From assembly GCA_004123355.1 (NCBI GenBank), contig SCHM01000004.1, positions 1,054,001 to 1,118,000 on the forward strand: a stretch of 64,000 nucleotides of DNA, given 5' to 3'. Each line of letters opens with the position of its first letter. Positions within the stretch are counted from its first letter, which is position 1. Source of the DNA: Amphirosellinia nigrospora (Eukaryota; Ascomycota; Sordariomycetes; Xylariales; Xylariaceae). The position numbers were made by a program, and so were the translations under genes. A model generated the notes under the pieces. It searched no databases, had not been told where the DNA came from, and was given only the letters and a program-made list of their open reading frames with translations. Shown piece by piece: positions 1 to 11,202 of the stretch.

Positions 1-3000
1 TATCGCCAATGACACCGGGTTTATATGGTGTCCCCTTGTGATGTCCACGCCCATTTTATTCCGTATATGCCAATGCTGTAGAAGACGAAGCAACCCTCGT
101 CGCGCTCACGGATAAACAACTTCCAGGTAACAAATACTATAAACATATATATAGTAGCAACATCCATCGTACATATGAAACGTCAACCCCCTTCAAGATA
201 CACTCAACATTAAGGTGGTGTGAAATGCCTATTTGGAAGTATCTTCATCCTGAATATAGCACGGGAGATAGACGAGGCAATGGGCATCACAACTAGGTAT
301 TAGCAACGCCTACATATCCTGATGTGTACCCTTGCTATAGTTGCGTCTGTTAATCACTCTCCTGAGAGTATCCTGTCCCTGATAGATACACGTGGCTGGC
401 GATACCAGCGGCGTTTTTTATCACAATAAGTCAACCGCGAAAGTATGAAGAGCACAGGTACGAGAATCTGCTCAGTGAAAGATATCCAAATACCATGTAT
501 GAACCGGCACTGCTCTTGAGGCCTAAGCCGATACCTATTCAGGTGATCCGAGGCAGTGGCGGCGCGGCTAGTTTGTGGACACGGGTACCGGCTACAGTGG
601 GAGACTCAAAATCGATATTGAGATGTAGTGTGCAAAGCTTCCCAATCACTGACAGCGTGGCTTCAATTTAATTCTCGGAGACATAAGCAAGCCTATCAAA
701 GCGAAAGCGATGCCCGAACAACGGTTCCAAACCTGCTCGGTGCGTCCGACATTGGTTGGTTTGTGCATCTGTTTATGGAATCAATTCAAGGGCAATAATT
801 ATTGACGTTATAATCGCATATATTATTGAGCAGACAGCATGAGCTTCGAGCCTTCCTTGATATACGTCCTATCTTTCCGCTTATTTCCTACGACACTTTG
901 GGACTTGTTCAATCTCTTCCCCGTCTTCGCCATACGTTCCGATGAATGCTGGCAAGTACAGCGATTAACTAATCCTCCAACAAACAGCGAAGGGTATGTC
1001 GAATGATAGAATATTCATAATCTACGGCATCTACGAGATATCCTATAAGATAATCTAATTATTAGCTACAATTGAGGGCAAGTTAATGGTGAGCGTAATG
1101 TTCGACCTCGAACATATTCAGCCCGAGGTCCCTCAATCAAGTTCACTGTCGATTGCCCGTATTCAAGTTCCACAGCCGAAACCTGGATATAAGAACTCCC
1201 ACCTATGATGTGACTGTGATCGGCCTTCGTCCAATCTCAACAAGTGGCTGCGTTGTACACGTGGAAAGTCTTTTGGATAGTGGCGAGGCTGTATGGATAC
1301 TGAAGGAATGCTTGGCGATTTCAGACCAAGGTAACCTAAGTGATGCGCATCCCCGACCTGGAGTGGTTGATGGTTCTGTGACGATATGCCCCTTATTGGG
1401 CACAAATACTACGTGGTATGCTTGTTTCTACATAGGTATTCTCTCGACACGTTGAGATGGAATCGTAGAATTTTGGGTCGTAGATTACACGTATCATATG
1501 TATGTATCACCACCATATGCACGTTTAGACGGTACAGCACGTTGAAATGCCGAGGATCTCCGGGTTAAGAAGGGGAACTAGGTTCTCTCACATCTCCGAT
1601 TGGAGCATCTTGTGATCTGGGTAATAGTAAACGCCAACACGAAGGGCGCCTGGGTAGAAGAATTACCAGAAGAAAAAGCCCCATCCCCCTCGTAAACTGT
1701 TGATGTTGTAACGAGGATGCGGAGTCCATCTCGAGATTTTACGAATATCTTGATCGAGTGCCAGCTATTGGGCGCCACCTCCGGGTATAACCAATAAGAG
1801 AGCACTGCCGACGTGTCCGCTGAGGTTAGTCGCCGACTTGGACAAACCACCCATCCCGGTCTGCCGTCGTATTAATGATCTACCGAGTATACTACTGATA
1901 GTATCTGGCACTCATGGCAATCAACTACCTACATAGATTTTTGTCATTGGATGTGTTTGTCAATTCAAAGACTGAGCCTATGAGATATGTAATTATGATG
2001 TTTGAGGGCGCTTTTGGGGCGTTCAATGGTTTGAGCTCTGACAAGTAAGTGTTTGGTTTGTGGTAGTTGACGTGACATAAGATCAAACGCTAAACACTAA
2101 TCACATCTCTCACGCAGCGCATCCGATAGCGTTGGCGTCCTCTCATGTATGTAGGTATACTTATTTTATGTCAGTGCGAGCAGCAACCTCCACCGCATCC
2201 CATTGGAACGCCCGCAGTACACCTTTCGTACCTGATACTATCTGCATCATGGTTCCCACTTACATCATTGTACGGTATCCCAAGTCAAATATTGAAATAA
2301 AATGGTGCTGCAAGAAGCCATGTATGCAGGATGAAGAAAACTACAAACTGAATGGCGCCGGTACAAGGCGCGGACAGTGAACACCAAGAGGTAGCCCGCA
2401 TGTCCACACCCAAGTACGGACATGCATACATTGATGCTGAGGTGGGAAGAGGGAAACTAAGAGGGAAGCTGGCCGCAAACAGCAACATTGCACTGTCGTC
2501 AGCCACCAATCGAGGATGCGCCCACCACCCGCTTTCTCCCCAGCTCAGTGTGCCCAGTTCTTTTATCAGACCAGCCCTACCAATCAGCAGCCGCAGCCCG
2601 CCAAACTAGCAACGCTAGGTACCCTGTAGCAGCACCTGTTGCCTCCGCGCCACCCATGCCCCACGCCCACTGCGGCCACCCACGCCTCAGCGCCCAGCAC
2701 CCAGCGCCATCTCATCGCACCCATGATCCTGGTCCTTTCCACCCAGTTCCCACCTTTTTGCACCACCACAATTGACGTCTCCCCCAAGCACCTTTTTCCT
2801 CTGCTCATCCACAACCCATCGTTTTTCCTGCGGCTCAGTCACTACTCCTCGTCGCCAACTGACACCAGCCTCCATTGACACCGAGTTCAGTGCACCTTGT
2901 CCGCAGCCTTGATTTCCCGCTGTTTGGATTCGAAAAAAACAGTAACCAATTTGGTCAATATTGGTAGTGCATTTTACTGTATTAAATCAATTGCACAAAT

Positions 3001-3236
3001 CAAATCAGACGAGTTGCCCGGCTTTCCAGGCGAGCTCGCGATCTGCCTCACCTCACAACAACACACCCATCACTGACAGCCACTGGCCCCAGCCACACAT
3101 CCAGCCTTATCACCTTGGAGCTCGGCGATGCGCTGCTGATGCGCGACGGCTTCCTCTGCATCGTCGGCTTGTTTCTATTCTGTAATTAATTGTAGCCGAC
3201 GTCAATCGCGCTGTCGAGTACCTATTGCCCGCACCC
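1..3236. other. Left flank without a recognisable gene
   Basis: No reading frame here shows a family motif, and the open frames of up to about 100 codons lie on both strands over each other, as expected by chance. The last 700 bases (about 2500-3236) are C-rich and pyrimidine-rich and run into the start of the zinc-finger gene, so they probably hold its promoter and 5' leader. The first 2.4 kb is more AT-rich. A decayed gene or a non-coding RNA cannot be excluded by eye. Confidence 0.5.
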
Positions 3237-5284
3237 ATGGCGTCTGAAAAGGGTCCTGTCGCGACTGAGGCCCCGCCCTTCGCGCCGACCGCGCCGCAAG
3301 CTCCCTCTACCGTCTCTGTTGAGTCTATAGCCGAGGCGGCTCGCGCGTCACTGAAGCGGCAGCGAGAGGCCACGCCTACATCGCCGTCCTCTGTGTTGCC
3401 ACCGACCTTTAGTTCTGACTTGCCACCATCTCCGAGCAAGGCTGCGCGGATTGGTGGCCATCAAGACATTCCCCTCCACTATTAACAGGCGCCGCCGCTA
3501 TTGAGGATGAGCGACGTAGAGAAGAAGAACAATACCGACTTCAGGTCTCTGGTGCAAGCGACAATCCGGCGTACAGAGCGCAGACCGCATTGATGTCAGC
3601 CAGTGCTCTTGCTCTGAGCCGACCTCAAGATGACCCCCAGGACAACCATCAGCCCGGAGAGCCACAGCCTGATGCTGCCTCACCTCCCATTTCCATTCCA
3701 ATTCCTAATATGGGCGAATCCGAACACAAGTTAGAACCCGTCCCCGACGAGAACCACGAGAACCCGCCGGCCGTCGAAAGCTTAAGTGGTGTTGGCGCAC
3801 CTGTCGAGGCTAGCCCTGGGCCTATAGATATTGACGCGCGTAGCAATCAGGCTGGGCTTGGTACGCAACCACCTGCTCAGATGGAGGATAAGGGTGTGCA
3901 GTCGCTCACATATCCTGGCATTCTGCCTCCGAATGCAAACATGCCGGCCCCGCCGGCTCGTGGTATGAGCGTGCCCATGACAGCAAATGCGCCAGCAGCC
4001 CCGCGGTCACCCAACTCTAAGAAACATAAGTGTCCCTACTGCGAAACCGAATTTACACGTCATCATAACCTCAAGAGCCATTTGTTGACGCACAGTCAAG
4101 AGAAGCCTTACGTTTGTCAGACATGCCAGATGCGGTTCCGTCGGTTGCACGATTTGAAGCGCCATTCAAAACTACACACGGGAGAGAAGCCGCACATTTG
4201 CCCCAAGTGCGATCGAAAGTTTGCACGTGGCGATGCTCTAGCTCGGCATAGCAAAGGACCTGGCGGATGTGTCGGCCGCCGAAGTAGCATGGGAAGTTAT
4301 CTCGGCGAAGAAGACCCAGATGGTATAAGCCGTTTAGAAGGCGATGACTCGGCAATGTCTGGTGTCGTTTATGATAGCAGTGTGAATGAGGCTGAATTGA
4401 CAGATGAGGAGAAGCGACGCCTTAGCAGCTTACCAAGCATCAAGGCCCAACATGTAGAAGGTATTGTGATCATGCCAAATCATTCTGCAGCTCACTCACC
4501 AACATCCGCTCTAGGCGTTAACCAGGGGCAATTGTTTTCCCACAACCCCGACCGTGGCTCGGCTAGCTCCACCTCTCACACTCCTGGTACTAGCATTGGA
4601 TCTTTGCCAATAGGCAGTGGCAATGCCTCAATGTATGCTCAAACCGGCATGACAGAGAGTCCTAAACCCTTAAGCCCGGGGCTACAGGCTCAGGATGCGG
4701 CAAATGCTAGTAGGCAGCGCTCCCCAAGCCTGACAACTCAATTCCAACAGCAGCATTTCGGCCGCACTCAGTCCGACCGTCACACACCACCAGGTTCGTA
4801 TAGTCATGTGTTCAACCCACCAGCACCATATGCTGAAATCGATCCAGTACCGGGTTTTACGGCTGCTGATGCTGCACGATTTGCCGCTTCAGCAGCTTCG
4901 GCGGCTTCTGTCGCTAGTGGACAGGGCGCCACTTCTCAGCCAGGATCTGGAAGTTCTAACCAACAACAAATTCCACCAGGCCCTAGAACTGGACACACGC
5001 AAACGCCCAGTGCAACCGGCCAGAATGGCAGCAGTGGCGATAGCACCAATAATAATTTATTTGCGACAGACCATGGAGTCTGGGCTTACATACATAGTCT
5101 CGAGGAGCAAGTCCGGCAATTGGGCGACCGTGTGCACGCGATGGAAACGGCAGAGCGAGCTCGAGAAGAACAAATCACGTACCTGACAACTGAAGTCGCC
5201 ACTCTTCGAGCTCAAGCTGATTTGAATATCAACGCGAGTGAGAGTACCAGCAAGAAGCAGGAGCCCCCGACCGATCCGATTTGA
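3237..5284 (+). CDS. C2H2 zinc-finger transcription factor, three tandem fingers
   Basis: Probable nuclear DNA-binding regulator of about 680 residues. Three tandem C2H2 fingers lie near residues 266-345: CPYC..H..H, CQTC..H..H and CPKC..H, joined by the typical linkers SQEKPY and TGEKPH; the last finger ends in GPGGC instead of a second histidine. Long Ser/Pro/Gln-rich flanks follow, with an Ala/Ser run, and a likely coiled coil (EEQVRQLGDRV.., about residues 618-663) close to the C-terminus. The ATG at 3237 (after gcaccc) is the first in frame. The frame changes once, near 3471-3474, in a run of four C. Adding one base there gives HQDIPPPLLTGAAAIEDE, a smooth join, so I read one exon with a one-base sequence error and not an intron. 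It resembles a widespread Pezizomycotina C2H2 family, but I cannot name the target genes. Confidence 0.85.
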
Positions 5285-6379
5285 ACGGGCCGAATAGCCG
5301 GGTCAGCGGCGAGGCATACCCATGTCGGATTGAAGGGAACAAGAAAGAGGTTTGGTGATGGTCTTTCCGGTCTTGCCTGGTGGTTATTAGCGGTATGAGT
5401 CCATGCTCATATGGCGTTTCGGTGTTGGTCGAATACCAACGAAAAGCTATACATTTTATCGATCGTTACTCATTTAGATATCCTCGAGGGCACATTCAGC
5501 TCCACAGGGGGCGGTCATCTTGCGTTGTCTTATTATACCAAGTCGCGTTGTAATCCGTGTACACAAAAAGCGTAGTTAGATAGCCTCGAGACGAGGACAT
5601 ATTCGCCGATTGTTCAATCGCTTCATCTAGTAACTAATGCAAAAATTTACTGTTAATGCAATGGTCCCTATTGTCTTATCGTGTTTGTATCCCTCTCTCT
5701 TGTGATGGTGACATTCAGTGTGCCTAGATAATTGACTTAGATCAAGTATTGGCGATTGCCGTGCGCATATACAGGATGTGGAAAACGAACCGGTTCCCTC
5801 GTCACAGCCGTGAAATTCCTTGGTCGGCAATAGCATATTTTACTAATATGAGGTCGGTCTGTTTACATTGTACTAAATAGTACAGGATCACAGAGCTCAA
5901 CTAGATATCTATAATTTTCATCCCTTACTATAACTTTGGAAGATAGGTTTTCTTACATTAGAGCCACGATAGAATACAGTCTTAGTGTTCTTCTACTCCC
6001 CTGGGTCCTATACTTCAAGTACCGCGCATGACGGGTCTCTCCTGTAACCTTTGAGTTCTAGGATGAGTGAGAATGGTTCTTATACTTGTTGATAGATTCA
6101 CCCGACTGATAATCGTGGGCCGAATGAGAGAAATGATTAGTCATTCATCAGGAGGTATATGTAATCACACGGACAAACGGAGATGGTGGTTTGATTTCTA
6201 TTTCTGTCCTTTACACTAGCACGCTCGAAACTATCGAAGAGACAGCCTTCCTAGATAGCGCTTATCATCGCCTCTAACTCTGTCCATTGTGATGACCACG
6301 GTCTACGTTTGTGTGTATGTATGTATATACGTATGTGACAAGAGAAAATCGGTTCGAATTTATGTATATGTTTTTAATG
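5285..6379. other. Intergenic, no gene seen
   Basis: Between the convergent zinc-finger and complex I genes. It holds their 3' regions and a short TG/TA-rich microsatellite-like stretch near 6308-6336 (gtgtgtatgtatgtatatac). No coding frame with family features was found. Confidence 0.5.
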
Positions 6380-7283
6380 TTACAGTTGGGACGATTCGGC
6401 TTTGGATTCGGCTTCGGCCTTTGCCGCCGCCGCCTCCCGGGCCAAGGCCAACCTCTTCGCCTTCCGCTCCTCCTCGGCCGCGGCCTGTTTCCGGTAGTGC
6501 TCCGTGACGTGGCTGAGGTTCGGTTGGTGGCCTGCGGGAACACTCCAGGGGGATCCGGAGTTGATTAACCTGTTGTATGCGAGTTTCTTATGTCAGCGTT
6601 TGTTCCTATCTTTGTTCTTCTGTGGATTGAATGTTTTATAATTTCTCTGAAAGTTCATTCTAGCCAATATCCTTGTATCGGTCATTCTCTTTCAGTGAAT
6701 ATTATAAGAGTTGGGGAGCGAAAGCATTCAAATCAAGTTATGCGATAAGGGATGTAGTGGTTGTGAAGGGGAAGAACTGTGACCGGGCGACGTACTCGGG
6801 CATCTTGAGCTCGATGTGGGTGCTCTTGCCGGAGTTGAGGAATAGGTGCTTGTCGTGGGCAGCCTGCTCGATGATATCTGTGCGCAGGGTGTTGCGCGCC
6901 TCCCAGTCGTTGAAGTAGTCGAACTGCTGCAGCCACTTGCTGAGGCTCGAGGGCTCGCCGTCGGCGCCCGGGCGAGATCTGGTAGGCGGCGATGGAGACG
7001 GGTACGGCGCTGGCGAAGATGTAGAATGCGGTCTATATGGGGGTCGCGTAGCGCCAGGTCAGCTTCATCAGTCCCCGATCTCGACTACTCCCCCAGAGGA
7101 GGGAAGCCCTCGACTCCCCCCCCTTCGACATCGGGCAACGGAGTGACATACGCCTAATCCCTCTTTCACCTCGGGCGCTTCGTGGTGGCCGTGACTCTCG
7201 GAGGCGTACGACCGTGATGTGCGGAGGGTCGTCGGGCGAGCGCGGCGGGCCATGCCAGCCGCTCTTGTTCGGAGGGCCTGCAT
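6380..7283 (-). CDS. Mitochondrial complex I accessory subunit (NUO-17.8-like)
   Basis: Fungal accessory subunit of NADH:ubiquinone oxidoreductase, about 185 residues, in the mitochondrial inner membrane. Three exons on the minus strand: 7283-7152, 7032-6796 and 6569-6380. Intron 1 runs GTATGT..ATATAG; the TAG that looks like a stop is its acceptor. Intron 2 runs GTACGT..CAACAG. The N-terminus (MQALRTRAAGMARRARP) looks like a mitochondrial presequence. One hydrophobic segment follows (TAFYIFASAVPVSIAAYQ), then WEARNTLRTDIIEQAAHDKH, HIELKMPE, GSPWSVPAG and a charged Ala/Glu/Lys tail, all matching this family as I recall it. Exon 2 is one base out of register between AAYQ and SRPGADGE (near 6977-6980); both sides are conserved, so a sequence error is likelier than a dead gene. 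The exact subunit name is less sure than the family. It is divergently arranged with SIL1, with about 690 bases between them. Confidence 0.72.
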
Positions 7284-7972
7284 CGCGATGTTGCGTGGTG
7301 GGTAGTGCCAATTGGCTTCAACGATTTATGGCGGGCAGAGCTTCACGAGCTTCAATACAACCGCAGATGTGATGTCGGGATGGGGGAGGCATTCTAAAAA
7401 GTGGACCCACATTATCCAATCAGGTTTGCTGCTTTACGACGGCTGTCAGGTACTGTGTGTGTTTATTAAGGTACTGTAAGTCTGGCACCGTCCACTTCCA
7501 CAGATAGATAGCACAACACTCATTCTACGACGGCCAATTGTCTGAATTGCATGCAATAGAAGAGAGTTGATCCTTAACCGTTGAAATTTCCATAATATGA
7601 AACTTTATATTTAGATGCCTAAATTAAGTAGTCATAGTTTACGTATCCATAAGTATTCCAACAATTTCTTCGTTTCGTGCGTGTCCTTTTAGTCCTTGCC
7701 AACTGTCCTTTTTCGGAGGTCATCGCCACTTGCCTTCAAATTTAGACAGTAGTTCCTAGTCTATTTCTCTACCTAATTTCTACTCTGCCCTTTGATCCCC
7801 CAAATGCAAAATATCTTAACGACCCTTCGAAGACACTGTTTATAAACTTATGCCACCAAGATTTCCGTGAAGAGGCAATTCCGCTGGGTTCTGCAATTCA
7901 AAGCCAGACCCATTCCTATTCAGCAACCATTCACACACCAAATCCTCGGTTCCTATTTGTATATCTTTTATA
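7284..7972. promoter_or_regulatory. Divergent promoter region, complex I subunit / SIL1
   Basis: About 690 bases between two divergent starts, so it must hold both promoters. It is AT-rich in the middle (7560-7680). No specific factor site can be assigned from sequence alone. Confidence 0.4.
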
Positions 7973-9244
7973 ATGGCCACACCCTCCTCGCGAGCCCTAG
8001 GGCGTCTTGTTTTCCCACTATTACTTTTATATTCCATCTTCGGCTTCTTCGCCTCAGCTTCATATCCTCCAGCTGTCTCACCCCCTGCCGAGCCAGAATT
8101 AATATGTCACACGAACAATCCCGCGGAATGTTATCCCAAGGTGTTTTCACCTACGGAAGAGTTTCAGGTCGTACATGATGACCAAGAAATCCCTCCAGGG
8201 TTGCACATGCAGCTCGATATGCAGACGGGGCGAAAACAGGCCAAACTCTACAATCCAGAAGAAGAGAACCCGGCCCTCGCTGGCCTGCCAGTCAATCAGG
8301 AGGTGATAATAGTAGATCCTGAAGCGCCGCAAGAGAATGAGCACAGTATCCCGGCCGGCGCGCCAGCGTACGAACCTGTTGGGATGGTCAAGGCGCCACG
8401 GGAGAAGAATGAGGAGTTCTCCCAAGCGCTTCAGACAGTCAAGAAAAGCTCCGAGCGTCGACAGTCTGTCGGGACTAGTAGCCTAAATGAGGCACTACAA
8501 CTGCTCGATGACCTATCGCACGATATGTACTACGGTCTGCAAATTGCAGAAGACGCAAAGTCCGTGCAGTCACTGTTCTGCCTTCTCTTCCAAGAAGACG
8601 ATGCTGAAGGAGAGGGACGGCCATTAGCCGAGAGAGCCGATTTTCTGGCATCTTCTATCCTATCCGCGACCGTTGGAAACAATGCACGAGCCCTTGAAGC
8701 CGTTGAGAAGTCCTGGGACGATATGACCGAGAAACAGTGCAAGACAGGTTCACATTCTATCAAACATATGCTATTCCATCAACTCGCACCCACAAGCGAG
8801 TCAGGCAGCAAACAAGAATCCCAAGAAGTAGAGACCACTCGCATTCATCTTGCCGTAATCAACGGGCTTCTGAAGAGCCCAAAGATAAGGGCCGAATTCC
8901 TAGAGAGCAATGGGATGCAAAGCTTCCTACAGATTCTGCTCCGAGACGGTGGGGCGTGGGAGTCTAGAAAAGCCAAGGTCGCCCGGATCATCTCAGACAC
9001 TTTCCTCGATGAGGATTTCGGTGCAACTCTCGGTCTCTGGCCGAGAGCGCAGCAGGTAGACACCGGCAAATGTGCTGAGAGCGGGCCTCAGTCGTTGGGC
9101 GATGAGTGCTGGGAATACCACCTCAAGAAGATCAGTGAAGGTGCTGGGGCTCCGGAATGGAGCGAACAGCTGCTTTCTCTGATAAAGCAGGCGCAAACTC
9201 CTAGTTCGGGGTCGGACACGCCCCCGAAGCATAATGAGCTGTAG
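7973..9244 (+). CDS. sil1: SIL1/Sls1, ER nucleotide-exchange factor for BiP
   Basis: SIL1 releases ADP from the Hsp70 BiP/Kar2 in the ER lumen and so supports protein import and folding. One uninterrupted exon of 423 codons. The N-terminus has a clear signal peptide (hydrophobic core GRLVFPLLLLYSIFGFF, residues about 10-28). The family signature follows: ICHTNNPAECYPKVF.PTEEF and HDDQEIPPGLHMQLD.QTG (about residues 44-80). The rest is helical Armadillo-like sequence. The protein ends KHNEL, a variant of the HDEL/KDEL retrieval signal, fitting a lumenal resident. The ATG at 7973 gives the signal peptide directly. Unlike most genes around it, the frame is unbroken from start to stop. Confidence 0.9.
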   Translation: MATPSSRALGRLVFPLLLLYSIFGFFASASYPPAVSPPAEPELICHTNNPAECYPKVFSPTEEFQVVHDDQEIPPGLHMQLDMQTGRKQAKLYNPEEENPALAGLPVNQEVIIVDPEAPQENEHSIPAGAPAYEPVGMVKAPREKNEEFSQALQTVKKSSERRQSVGTSSLNEALQLLDDLSHDMYYGLQIAEDAKSVQSLFCLLFQEDDAEGEGRPLAERADFLASSILSATVGNNARALEAVEKSWDDMTEKQCKTGSHSIKHMLFHQLAPTSESGSKQESQEVETTRIHLAVINGLLKSPKIRAEFLESNGMQSFLQILLRDGGAWESRKAKVARIISDTFLDEDFGATLGLWPRAQQVDTGKCAESGPQSLGDECWEYHLKKISEGAGAPEWSEQLLSLIKQAQTPSSGSDTPPKHNEL

Positions 9245-11202
9245 ATAAGTAGTGGTATTATTATAATATGAGTGGAATACGGTTTTCTGGGACTATCTGG
9301 TTGGGTACATTAGCAGATTCGACGTTGATGCCAAGTTAGTGGTAAAGTTCAGAGTGTTCGGACTTATTTAGTATTGAAACACTGTGATGGTAACTTTGAA
9401 TAGTCTCTGAATACCACGGCCGAGGAATGGGGCCGCGACCTACCCGAAGGCGGAAGACGATATTCCGGTACAGCAGGCGGTTATCCGTACCACCACTCCC
9501 TCGGATACCACGGATGCCGAACCTTACGCGAGCGTTATATCGCACGAACATTGAAGAACCTTAGACTCTACATGTATAGCTAGCCGCTATATAGCTAGCC
9601 CATGAAAGCAGCCGGCTACGTTGCGCCATAGTCATCTTGTCGTCTAGCGACTGAACTCACCATGTCAGCCAAGTGTGAAACCCAAGCCCACGTAACGGCT
9701 ACGTGTACGGGAAATCGTAAACTGAAGGTACATACCCCCGTGTTTGGAAGTGACCCGAAGCTGTGGCCCTTACTGAGGTATGTACTTTTCGGTGACGACT
9801 AGAGCACGTGATTATCTAAGAACAACAACTTGTGAGCATTCGTGGCTTAACACTGTTGATACCATGGAATACAGTAGCTCGTTTGAACTTGGCGAGAGAT
9901 TGTCACACAACTGGCTACTATTGCCCCCAAGATAGGAACCCGGGGATATTAAGTAGCAAACAAGAATTTCATTCGAGAAGTAATTTCGTTTCACATGCAT
10001 CAAATGTTGTGCAGGTGTTTATAAGTCACTCATAATAATGTTCCAGTAATGATCGATCATTGCCAATGGCTACCAATTTTTCGAATAGTTCATGCCGAGA
10101 TTTGATGCATTCAGCTCAGCCCGAGCCAAATTTGATCAAGCGTATACTACAACTTTGAGGGTTGCGTTGCATCTGGGAAAATAGAGCCAAGGCACGATGT
10201 ATGGGCAGTTGTGGGCTCCTTCCTACCTAGGTACCTGCCTACCTGTAGTCAAGTGGGGTCGCTTAGACGGCTGCAGCCGCAGAATGCAGCGCTGCCGCCC
10301 AACCAAAGCCTGTGGGGTCTGTGTGGGGTACCTGACTTGCCTTGGCTCGGATCCATTCACCAATCAAATGAACGAAACACAATTATTCGGCGGCTATATC
10401 GAACACTTAGGTGCGTAACCACCAGCCAGAAGCTTCGTCTCGACCTCTCATCTCCATCGTCGCGCCTAAACCTCAGAAGCTTTCCCTTGCCAGACGGTAG
10501 GTCGCGTTCCTTGCAGGCCGATAGACCAATAGAGACGACCCTTTCCACCACTCAGAGCCCGATTTGATGAGTTGGACGGAGATGTCTGTGGATCGGCTAC
10601 GACGTCGTCTCCCTGTTCGACATGGCAACTTGGCTTATTGTGGTTTCTTGAGTGTTTTGACTGCTGCTGTACAGGTAGCCGACTAACTCGATTCACTGTG
10701 GCTTCATTACACCTGCAGTAGGCACTGTCTCTCGTGTAAAGTATCCATCTAGGTACATCTGTTACCTGCTCTCAATAAAACTGGCCGCGGCCTGCATCTC
10801 CCTTCATGCACACTTTTTTGCTCCCATTGTCCTCCTGCCCTTCCGTGACTTCTCAGACTTTGACTTGAATTTATTTATTCATTGTCTGCTAGACATCCCA
10901 CCTCTTTGTGATGCCAATAGTACCTCTCCTTTCACAAGGGTTACATCCGCCACCATTCTAATAACCCCTCTGAGAAGCATTGAAATCAACACCTTTACAG
11001 ATTTTCAAAGGCCCAACTCTGTCGTTCTCTCATCGCAACGGCATAACCTTCCATTCCCATTCTCTTCTACCCTCTGTTTGTGAACACGCTCGTTATACGT
11101 TTTACAACCTTTAAATATACGCTGAAGCTACAAGCTGGTACCTTGAGTTTTAGCTTTCTGTGTTAATAATTTCAACTTTGACCAACCGTCTTTATATTTA
11201 CC
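9245..11202. other. Intergenic and long 5' leader, no gene seen
   Basis: About 2 kb between two genes on the same strand. The right part (about 10,750-11,200) is CT-rich, as is common in leaders of filamentous ascomycete genes. A TACCTAGGTACCTG palindromic motif lies near 10,227-10,243. Short open frames show no family features. A CCAATCAA box is at about 10,360. Confidence 0.45.

Noticed and set aside
1153-1850. Overlapping frames of 60-100 codons at the left end
   Set aside because: No conserved motif, no splice-consistent extension, frames on both strands of similar length.
3454-3488. A 35-base intron in the C2H2 gene (GTGGCC..AACAG)
   Set aside because: Phase fits, but it is shorter than normal fungal introns and has a poor donor; one missing C at 3471-3474 gives a better protein join and matches the error pattern.
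6345-6365. GGTTCGAATT as a tRNA B box
   Set aside because: No matching A box or acceptor stem around it; lies beside the complex I 3' end. No convincing tRNA was found in the window.
7033-7038. In-frame stop (TAG) in the complex I subunit, suggesting a pseudogene
   Set aside because: It is the acceptor of a good intron (GTATGT..ATATAG) that joins EGLG to TAFYIF in phase.
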